Source of the DNA: Chloroflexota bacterium | Lineage (GTDB): Bacteria > Chloroflexota > Dehalococcoidia > Lucifugimonadales > Lucifugimonadaceae | Assembly (NCBI GenBank): GCA_018649665.1 | Contig: JABIHL010000031.1 | Span: 1-39,381 of the forward strand | Direction: 5' to 3' | DNA: 39,381 bases | Shown: piece after piece, positions 33,838 through 39,381 of the stretch | How positions within the stretch are numbered: position 1 is the first letter of the stretch | How the letters are laid out: every line of letters begins with the position of its first letter | Program-made: the position numbers and the translations under genes | The notes under the pieces: generated by a model | Seen by the model: only the letters and a program-made list of their open reading frames with translations | Told to the model about the DNA's origin: nothing | The model's database searches: none

Positions 33838-35067
33838 TTGACAAACGTCCAGTCCCTGCGCTGCAAAGAGTGCGGTCGTGACTACCCACAAGAGCCGATC
33901 TATGTCTGCGACTTTTGTTTTGGTCCGCTAGAAGTCAACTATGACTACGACGCGATCGCTAAAAACATAAGCCGAGAATCGATCCAAGACGGTCCGCTGA
34001 CCATCTGGCGATACGACGAGCTTCTGCCAGCCAGCAGAGACAACGCCGTCAACATCGGTGCCGGGATGACCCCACTGCTCAAAGCCGACAACCTCGGTAA
34101 GGAGCTCGGGCTCAATAATCTTTGGATCAAAAATGACGCGGCAAACCCGACTCACTCCTTCAAGGATCGTGTCGTATCTGTTGCGTCGACCAAAGCCGTT
34201 GAATTCGATTTCGACACCATTGCCTGCGCGTCTACCGGAAACCTCGCTGGAGCAACCGCTGCTCACGGAGCCAAGGCAGGAATGAACACGATGGTGTTTA
34301 TCCCGTCTGATCTCGAACGCGGCAAGATCCTCGGTGCTGCGATATTCGGATCAGTAGTTCTCGTAAACGGCAACTACGACGACGTGAACCGCCTCTGCTC
34401 AGAGCTTGGCGACGACCGCCGATGGGCGTTCGTGAATATCAACATGCGCCCGTACTACTCAGAAGGTAGTAAGTCGATCGGCTATGAACTTGCCGAACAA
34501 CTCGGTTGGCACGCCCCTAAACATATCGTCGTACCAGTAGCTTCTGGATCACTCTTCACAAAGGTCTACAAGGGCCTGCAAGAGTTCGCTCAGCTTGGTC
34601 TTATCGACAGCGCCGACACGAAAATGCACATCGCACAGCCGTTCGGTTGTTCTCCCGTTGCGAAGGCCTTCGTTGAAGGTCAGGCTCACCCGAAACCCGT
34701 AGTTCCCGACACTATCGCCAAGTCACTTGCTATCGGATCACCAGCCGACGGCATGTACAGCGTTGGTATTGCCAACAAGACTGGCGGATCTGGAACAATT
34801 GTTCCCGAAAGCGAAATCGCTGAAGGCATGAAACTGTTGGCCGAAACTGAAGGTATCTTCACCGAAACTGCCGGTGGTGTTGTCATTTCAACACTTCGCC
34901 GACTTGCGCGTGAAGGTGTAATCGGTCCCGACGAAGAAACTGTTGTACTTATCACGGGTACGGGCCTCAAGACCCTTGAAGCAATCGCAGATTCAGTCGA
35001 AACTGTGACTATCGATCCGACGGTTCGTTCGTTTGACGAAGTCGTAACAGGAGCGCCAGTTTCATAA
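33838..35067 (+). CDS. thrC: Threonine synthase
   Basis: This 409-residue PLP fold-type II enzyme converts O-phosphohomoserine to threonine. The N-terminus has a zinc-ribbon-like pair (C9/C12 and C24/C27). The PLP lysine is K109 in NPTHSFKDR, and the phosphate/PLP region includes ASTGNLAGATAAHG; KTGGSGTIVPESEI and ETAGGVVIST lie further on. The start is TTG at 33838, needed to keep the first CxxC. Its stop overlaps the start of a NIL-domain gene (TAATG), and a CysO-like sulfur carrier follows. This company raises the alternative that it uses O-phosphohomoserine or a similar substrate with a protein thiocarboxylate, but the sequence alone favours threonine synthase. Confidence 0.9.
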   Translation: MTNVQSLRCKECGRDYPQEPIYVCDFCFGPLEVNYDYDAIAKNISRESIQDGPLTIWRYDELLPASRDNAVNIGAGMTPLLKADNLGKELGLNNLWIKNDAANPTHSFKDRVVSVASTKAVEFDFDTIACASTGNLAGATAAHGAKAGMNTMVFIPSDLERGKILGAAIFGSVVLVNGNYDDVNRLCSELGDDRRWAFVNINMRPYYSEGSKSIGYELAEQLGWHAPKHIVVPVASGSLFTKVYKGLQEFAQLGLIDSADTKMHIAQPFGCSPVAKAFVEGQAHPKPVVPDTIAKSLAIGSPADGMYSVGIANKTGGSGTIVPESEIAEGMKLLAETEGIFTETAGGVVISTLRRLAREGVIGPDEETVVLITGTGLKTLEAIADSVETVTIDPTVRSFDEVVTGAPVS

Positions 35068-35309
35068 TGCCTTTCCGAAGAGTCAAGTTCACTTTCAAAA
35101 CCGAGAGAATTCAAAGTCCGGTGATTTACGAACTCGGACACAAGTTCGATGTTGTAACTAATATCCGGCGCGCTGACATCGATTCCGAGAATGGCTGGGT
35201 CATTTTAGAAATCGAAGGCGCGGTAGATGAAATTGAACGTGGCTTGGAGTGGGCACGAGAACAGGGATCAGACGTAAGCTCTTTGGACGGCGACATCCTC
35301 GCCGGCTAG
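35067..35309 (+). CDS. NIL-domain protein
   Basis: This 80-residue protein is a single NIL domain, an ACT/ferredoxin-like fold known as the methionine-sensing C-terminal part of the MetN transporter ATPase and as a stand-alone partner in sulfur amino-acid genes. Typical features are the first strand KFTFKTERIQSPVIYELG and then VTNIRRADID and GWVILEIEGAVDEIERGLEW. Translation is coupled to thrC by a TAATG overlap, so a fixed functional link is likely, either as an amino-acid sensor for the synthase or as part of a sulfur-transfer pathway. No cysteines are present, so it does not itself carry sulfur. Confidence 0.85.
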   Translation: MPFRRVKFTFKTERIQSPVIYELGHKFDVVTNIRRADIDSENGWVILEIEGAVDEIERGLEWAREQGSDVSSLDGDILAG

Positions 35310-35335
35310 CGTGCTTGTACTGAACTAATCAATAC

Positions 35336-35371
35336 GACACTAATTTGCAACGAAATTGGCAAATTAGCGTC
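35336..35371 (+). other. Perfect A+T-rich hairpin before the sulfur carrier gene
   Basis: CTAATTTGC (35340-35348) and GCAAATTAG (35359-35367) form a 9-bp stem with a 10-base loop, extended by GAC/GTC past one mismatch. It may end the thrC-NIL transcript or act as an operator. Confidence 0.45.
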
Positions 35372-35392
35372 TAACATGTTTGTAGATATAAA
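35364..35392 (+). promoter_or_regulatory. Candidate promoter for the sulfur carrier gene
   Basis: TTAGCG (35364-35369) and TATAAA (35387-35392) are 17 bases apart, 50 bases before the chosen ATG at 35443. The -35 box is weak. Confidence 0.3.
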
Positions 35393-35442
35393 TTGGGTCG
35401 TAGATTCGAAATCATATGGCTCTCGAGAAAACAGGAAATCTG

Positions 35443-35724
35443 ATGTCCATAACAGTAAAAATTCCAACACCGCTCAGGAAACTGACCAACGGTGAGACAA
35501 GTGTGACGGTCGAGGGCGCAACCGTTGGTGCAATCGTAGATTCACTTCAGGCGGCATACCCCGGGATACAGGAACGCCTGATCGATGATGAGGGCGCCCT
35601 ACGCCACTTCGTAAACATCTACCTCGATGGTGAAGATGTTCGTTACCTCGATGGTTTGAACAGTGCCGTTAGCGATAACGCTGAACTGAGCATTGTTCCT
35701 GCCGTCGCCGGCGGACTCAAGTAG
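35443..35724 (+). CDS. CysO/MoaD-like sulfur carrier protein with masked Gly-Gly
   Basis: This 93-residue ubiquitin-fold sulfur carrier closely resembles mycobacterial CysO by memory: the SITVKIPTPLR start, GIQERLIDDEG, FVNIYLDGEDVR and the ending VPAVAGG. Carriers of this type bear a C-terminal thiocarboxylate that donates sulfide to a PLP enzyme. Here the Gly-Gly is followed by Leu-Lys, so the tail must be removed by a peptidase before activation. The ATG at 35443 is chosen because AGGA lies 6 bases upstream and it matches the family start; an ATG at 35416 adds nine residues. It follows thrC and the NIL gene. No activating E1-like enzyme, JAMM peptidase or cysM lies in the window. Confidence 0.85.
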   Translation: MSITVKIPTPLRKLTNGETSVTVEGATVGAIVDSLQAAYPGIQERLIDDEGALRHFVNIYLDGEDVRYLDGLNSAVSDNAELSIVPAVAGGLK

Positions 35725-35768
35725 TTCGACGAACCGGGCATTCACTGACCGGCACGAAATAGAAACTC

Positions 35769-35805
35769 AATTCACCCTGCTAGGTTAATCTTGGCAGGGT
35801 GAATT
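35769..35805. terminator. Hairpin between converging carrier and aroB genes
   Basis: A perfect 12-bp stem (AATTCACCCTGC at 35769-35780 with its complement at 35794-35805) has a 13-base loop. It lies between the two converging stop codons, so it can act in both directions, although T-runs are short. Confidence 0.7.
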
Positions 35806-35807
35806 CG

Positions 35808-36914
35808 TTAATCGAGAACGCTGAGAATCGCTTCTCGAACGATATCGTCAGGTACGTCGCGGCGAGTAGTCGCCTTGCCGGGCCCCTCAAGCAGCACCCA
35901 ACGAATCGTTCCGCCACGAGATTTTTTATCGCTCTTTGTAGCGTCGATAAGTTCATCAACGTCGAGCCTAGGAGCCCTCACTGGAAGATCGTAGCTCTCG
36001 AGCACCCTGCGTTGACGATCAACCAGCTCTGTGTCGATCATGCCAAGCTTCTCAGCGATTCCCGCGGCGACCATCATGCCTATAGCTACAGCCTCACCGT
36101 GCAAGTACGTTCCGTAGCCGGAAACCTTCTCGATCGCATGCCCCACGGTATGCCCGTAGTTCAGCAATACTCGTTTATCGCCAGTTTCAAATTCGTCAGC
36201 CGAAACGATCTCACCCTTTATCGCAACACTTCGTCGAATTGCCTCGACAGGCTCATCACCGTCGAGCGCTTTCATCTGTGGAGCCAACCGCTCGAAAGTG
36301 TCGAGCAATTGGGCATCCAGAATGAATCCGTGCTTTACTGCCTCGGCCCATCCGGCAGACATTTCGCGTGCGGGCAACGATTCGAGATGTGCGACATCTT
36401 GCAGCACTAACTTAGGTTGATGGAACGCACCAATCAGGTTCTTCCCAGTAGGAATGTTCACGCCCGTCTTACCGCCAATGGATGAATCGACCATCGCAGC
36501 AAGGCTTGTAGGCACATGAACAACAGCGACACCGCGTAGCCAAGTAGCGGCAACGAAGCCAACGAGATCGCCAGTGACACCGCCGCCCATGGCAACAATG
36601 ATGTCGCCGCGTTCAACTCGCAGATCGGCTAGCCATTCGTACACAACTTGAACTGTTTCGAGGTTTTTGTTCTTCTCGCCGATCTCCAAGGCAAGAAGAT
36701 GCGTTTCGTAACCGCCACGTTCAAGTGCTTCCTGCGCCTTGCGAGTGGGATCCGGAAACATCACTTCAGCGGCGACCAAGAACGCCCTGCCCTTTAGACC
36801 TGTCTTGGCAAGTTCAATACCAAGGTCATCGACTATATTCCGACCTACTACAACTCGGTAGCTTCCCTGAGTTGTGTTGACGATTGCAGCTAGGTTTTGG
36901 TCTTGGTCAGTCAT
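35808..36914 (-). CDS. aroB: 3-dehydroquinate synthase
   Basis: AroB makes 3-dehydroquinate from DAHP, the second shikimate-pathway step, using NAD and a metal ion. The ATG at 36912-36914 (MTDQDQNLAA) gives 368 residues, the normal length, and overlaps the aroK stop as ATGACTGA. A longer frame to 36974 would run deep into aroK. Motifs are IVAMGGGVTGDLVGF with the NAD glycine loop, VPTSLAAMVDSSIGGKTGVN, the metal Glu in WAEAVKHG, and the metal histidines in NYGHTVGHAIE and LHGEAVAIGM. It ends the aroE-C-K-B cluster. Confidence 0.96.
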   Translation of the reverse strand: MTDQDQNLAAIVNTTQGSYRVVVGRNIVDDLGIELAKTGLKGRAFLVAAEVMFPDPTRKAQEALERGGYETHLLALEIGEKNKNLETVQVVYEWLADLRVERGDIIVAMGGGVTGDLVGFVAATWLRGVAVVHVPTSLAAMVDSSIGGKTGVNIPTGKNLIGAFHQPKLVLQDVAHLESLPAREMSAGWAEAVKHGFILDAQLLDTFERLAPQMKALDGDEPVEAIRRSVAIKGEIVSADEFETGDKRVLLNYGHTVGHAIEKVSGYGTYLHGEAVAIGMMVAAGIAEKLGMIDTELVDRQRRVLESYDLPVRAPRLDVDELIDATKSDKKSRGGTIRWVLLEGPGKATTRRDVPDDIVREAILSVLD

Positions 36915-37473
36915 TCGAATCCGCCAGTCCGCTATTTCGCCACGCTTCGGCAATCGCTTCAGCGACCTCATCATGAGATTTGGCCTCGGTGTCGACAGTC
37001 ACATTCGCCGTCGAATAAGCATCTTCACGTTCAAGCAACATTTTGCGAAGTTTTTCAACCGGAGCATCGTCGCCGAGTAATGGACGTAGCGTACGACCTC
37101 TCTGGTTTGCCGAGCTTACAAGCCGCTGGTGAATTACCTCTGGACTAGCACTCAATCGAACGACTAATCCGGAAGACTTCATCGTCTCGCGATTTGCTAC
37201 TTTCACGGGAACACCGCCGCCCGTCGAAACTATTCGCCCGCCTCGCCCAGCGACTTCTTCGAGTATTTGAGACTCAAGATTGCGAAAGTAGTCTTCGCCG
37301 TTCTCTTTGAATATGAGAGGAATTGGCTTGCCTGCTCGATCTTCGATCACGCCGTCCATCTCGACAAACGGCCAGCCCAGCAATTCAGCGACGCGCCGAC
37401 CGGATCGAGTCTTGCCAGTTCCCGAAAGACCAATCAGGTATATGTTCGGCTTGGCGCCGGTAATATCGCTCAA
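36907..37473 (-). CDS. aroK: Shikimate kinase
   Basis: AroK phosphorylates shikimate at the 3-hydroxyl with ATP. The 188-residue NMP-kinase-like protein has the P-loop GLSGTGKT (15-22), the shikimate region PFVEMDGVIED (about 35-45), the STGGGVP loop (around 83-89) and the LID arginine in RTLRPLL (about 127-133). The usual DxD of the substrate site reads E-M-D here. It lies 35 bases after aroC and overlaps aroB by 8 bases, so the three are probably translated from one message. Confidence 0.95.
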   Translation of the reverse strand: MSDITGAKPNIYLIGLSGTGKTRSGRRVAELLGWPFVEMDGVIEDRAGKPIPLIFKENGEDYFRNLESQILEEVAGRGGRIVSTGGGVPVKVANRETMKSSGLVVRLSASPEVIHQRLVSSANQRGRTLRPLLGDDAPVEKLRKMLLEREDAYSTANVTVDTEAKSHDEVAEAIAEAWRNSGLADSND

Positions 37474-37508
37474 TGCTTGTATGTTCCGTGGCTTCTTCGA
37501 TACAAAGG

Positions 37509-38690
37509 CTAGCCCTTGCCGAATTCTTGGTGAGATTCGACGTACCCGGCATAGTTACGCTTGATCTCGTCGAGCGAGTCGCCACCGAACTTTTCGAGCA
37601 TAGCCTCTACAAGTGTAAGAGCCATCATTGCTTCACCCACTGGACACGCTCGGGCAACCTGACAAATATCGCTGCGATTGTAAGCGGCGTCAACGAGCTC
37701 GCCTGTGTTGATATCGACCGATGGAAGCGGATTTGTCATAGTGGCGATCGGCTTGATAGCGACGTTCACAACGATCGGATTGCCGTTCGACATGCCGCCT
37801 TCAATGCCACCAGCATGGTTCGTAATCTGTTTGAAACGGCGTGGGTCAGATGAATCTGGCTCGATCACATCTTGAACTTCACGACCCGGCTTGCGAGTGT
37901 TTGCAAACCCAGTGCCAATCTCAACACCCTTCACAGCGTTGATGCTCATCATTGAATGCGCCAGCCGCGCGTCTAACTTGCGATCCCAGTGCACATGACT
38001 ACCAAGACCGACAGGCGCTCCGAACGCGACAACTTCGAACACGCCACCAATGGTGGTTCGTTCTTTCTTTGACTTATCGATTGCGGCTTTGAATCGGGCA
38101 TCGGCATCGGCATCCGAAGCACGAACTTCGGAACCTTCAACAACATCCCAATCGACGTCCTCGGTAGCTACTGAACGGCCATCTTGGTCGCCCGTAGAAA
38201 CAGCCCGTGAGTGAATTGATATCCCTATCTCTTCGAGCAGTCGTCGTGCAATTGATCCGGCAGCAACTCTCGCTGCAGTCTCCCGAGCAGAGGCTCGTTC
38301 AAGCACGTTACGCAGGTCGTGTTGCACGTATTTTAATGCACCCGGGAAATCAGCGTGACCGGGAACGATTTTTGTGTAGACCTTTTTGTCCACATCATCG
38401 CCCACTTCTGAAACCGACATAGCGACTGTCCAGTTGGCGAAATCTTTGTTCTCAATCCACATAGCGATCGGTGAACCAAGTGAAATTCCGTGACGAACAC
38501 CTGAACGAATATCAGCGCGGTCCTTCTCGATCTTCATTCGACCGCCAGAGCCGTAACCTTTTTGCCGACGAGCCATCTGTTTCTCGATGTACTCCTCGGT
38601 CACTTCGAGACCAGCAGGTATCCCCTCAACAATTACTGTCAGGCCGGGACCGTGTGATTCTCCGGCCGTGAGGTATCGAAATGTCGTCAT
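37509..38690 (-). CDS. aroC: Chorismate synthase
   Basis: AroC converts EPSP to chorismate with reduced FMN. The 393-residue protein has GESHGPGLTVIVEGIPAGL (about 9-27), ARRQKGYGSGGRMKIEKD (39-56), RASARETAARVAAGSIAR (about 131-148), the HAGGIEGGMSNGNPI flavin region, and RSDICQVARACPVGEAM near the C-terminus. All are standard. It is separated from aroE by 146 bases that contain a perfect TATAAT, so it may start its own transcript within the cluster. Confidence 0.97.
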   Translation of the reverse strand: MTTFRYLTAGESHGPGLTVIVEGIPAGLEVTEEYIEKQMARRQKGYGSGGRMKIEKDRADIRSGVRHGISLGSPIAMWIENKDFANWTVAMSVSEVGDDVDKKVYTKIVPGHADFPGALKYVQHDLRNVLERASARETAARVAAGSIARRLLEEIGISIHSRAVSTGDQDGRSVATEDVDWDVVEGSEVRASDADADARFKAAIDKSKKERTTIGGVFEVVAFGAPVGLGSHVHWDRKLDARLAHSMMSINAVKGVEIGTGFANTRKPGREVQDVIEPDSSDPRRFKQITNHAGGIEGGMSNGNPIVVNVAIKPIATMTNPLPSVDINTGELVDAAYNRSDICQVARACPVGEAMMALTLVEAMLEKFGGDSLDEIKRNYAGYVESHQEFGKG

Positions 38691-38805
38691 TCGTAAGGAT
38701 TCTCGTTCGCTGTGAGGGTTGTCAGCTGATATTTGTCATATCAAGCAAGCGAAAAAACGTTCTTCACTCGCACGTCATGACCGCAACTAATATTTTGTGG
38801 CTTCG

Positions 38806-38811
38806 ATTATA
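38806..38811 (-). promoter_or_regulatory. Perfect -10 box upstream of aroC
   Basis: TATAAT reads on the minus strand at 38806-38811, about 115 bases upstream of the aroC ATG, with TG four bases before it. No good -35 box was seen. Confidence 0.4.
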
Positions 38812-38836
38812 GGCAGTTGCCAGAACCTACACCGGA

Positions 38837-39381
38837 TCAGCCGGATTTTAGAGCAACTTCAAGAGCAGTAAACATCGTATCGACAGGCGCAGTCTTCCCA
38901 GTCGCCATCTCGAAACCTTCGATTCCCTGGAACACCAACATCGTCATGCCGCCAGCCGGTTCCCCGCCGGCTTCTTCGACCTCACGCAGGAACTTGGTCA
39001 TTGGCGGCGCGTAGACGGCGTCATAGCCCACGGCATCGGCAGAAATCATGTCAGCTGTGGCTGGAGTCGCTAGCTCGGCGGGACCACCGGCCATTCCGAG
39101 TGACGTAGTGTTTACGAGCAAGTTCGCATATGGGACGTAGTTCGATAATTCGTCTCGGCTCATGCCAGTGGCGGTCGGCTTAAATCGACCTTCAGTGAAG
39201 TCATTGGCAAGCGCTTGAGCCCTCTCGACGGTTCGATTCGCAATCGTCAGGCGATTTACACCTGCTGATTTCAATGCGTAGACAATCGCCCGGGCAGCTC
39301 CACCGGCTCCAAATACAACGGCATCAGCGCCTTTGGGGTCGAATCCAGCTTTTTCCTTGAGTGCCCGTAGAAATCCGGAAC
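38837..39381 (-). CDS. aroE: Shikimate dehydrogenase, N-terminus outside window
   Basis: AroE reduces 3-dehydroshikimate to shikimate with NADPH. Only the C-terminal part is present: the frame is open to the window edge and begins SGFLRALKEKAG. The Rossmann loop VVFGAGGAARAIVYAL is followed by the NRTVERAQAL cofactor strand, NTTSLGM (about 105 residues before the end), YDAVYAPP and the closing GMTMLVFQGIEGFEMATGK. No internal start is used, since homology runs right to the edge. It opens the minus-strand aroE-aroC-aroK-aroB cluster. Confidence 0.95.
   Translation of the reverse strand, partial: SGFLRALKEKAGFDPKGADAVVFGAGGAARAIVYALKSAGVNRLTIANRTVERAQALANDFTEGRFKPTATGMSRDELSNYVPYANLLVNTTSLGMAGGPAELATPATADMISADAVGYDAVYAPPMTKFLREVEEAGGEPAGGMTMLVFQGIEGFEMATGKTAPVDTMFTALEVALKSG

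Noticed and set aside
35808-36974. Longer AroB starting at 36974
   Set aside because: It would overlap aroK by 68 bases; the ATG at 36914 with the ATGACTGA overlap gives the normal length.
1-39381. CRISPR array, prophage or toxin-antitoxin system
   Set aside because: No regularly spaced repeats, phage structural genes or paired small toxin/antitoxin frames were seen on either strand.

Overview
The window reads as a piece of a bacterial chromosome of roughly even base composition, densely packed with housekeeping genes. The best guess is a marine Chloroflexota of the SAR202/Dehalococcoidia type. This is an inference from gene style: LL-diaminopimelate aminotransferase lysine synthesis, an enolase-superfamily enzyme in a sugar-acid island, a threonine synthase/NIL/CysO-like cluster and frequent TTG starts. 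No rRNA or complete lineage marker confirms it. No CRISPR array, prophage or tRNA gene was seen.

Region 1 (1-1290) is the only mobile part. An IS6-type insertion sequence (302-1251) with 18-bp terminal inverted repeats sits between a broken ankyrin-repeat gene and the terminator of the tmRNA gene. The flanks show no target duplication, so this looks like a rearrangement or deletion scar.

Region 2 (1302-12450, minus strand) is a long co-directional run, given in transcription order: tsaC, a degenerate prenyl-synthase-like gene, pgk, tpiA, miaA, dapF, dapL, hflX, ctpA, smpB and the tmRNA gene ssrA. It covers tRNA modification, lower glycolysis, lysine synthesis and trans-translation. SmpB and its RNA partner are neighbours. 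DapF has serine at both catalytic cysteine positions.

Region 3 (12661-19651, plus strand) is a purine cluster: guaA, purD, a HAD phosphatase, purB, purC, a membrane-anchored DUF3105 protein and purS. Spacing from purD to purC is very tight.

Region 4 (19679-25181, minus strand) is a histidine operon: hisZ, hisG, hisD, hisC, hisB. HisG is the long form with its own C-terminal regulatory domain, yet a HisZ-like gene overlaps its start. Region 5 (25427-32053) is a catabolic island for an unknown sugar or sugar acid: an amidohydrolase, an aldo/keto reductase, two mutarotase-like paralogues, a zinc alcohol dehydrogenase and a mandelate-racemase-family enzyme.

Region 6 (32252-35724, plus strand) holds an orphan response regulator, an EamA-type transporter, threonine synthase, a NIL-domain protein and a CysO-like sulfur carrier whose Gly-Gly is masked by two extra residues. 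The last three are the best candidate for an under-described pathway, possibly protein-thiocarboxylate amino-acid synthesis. Region 7 (35808-39381, minus strand) is a shikimate cluster: aroE (cut by the window end), aroC, aroK and aroB.
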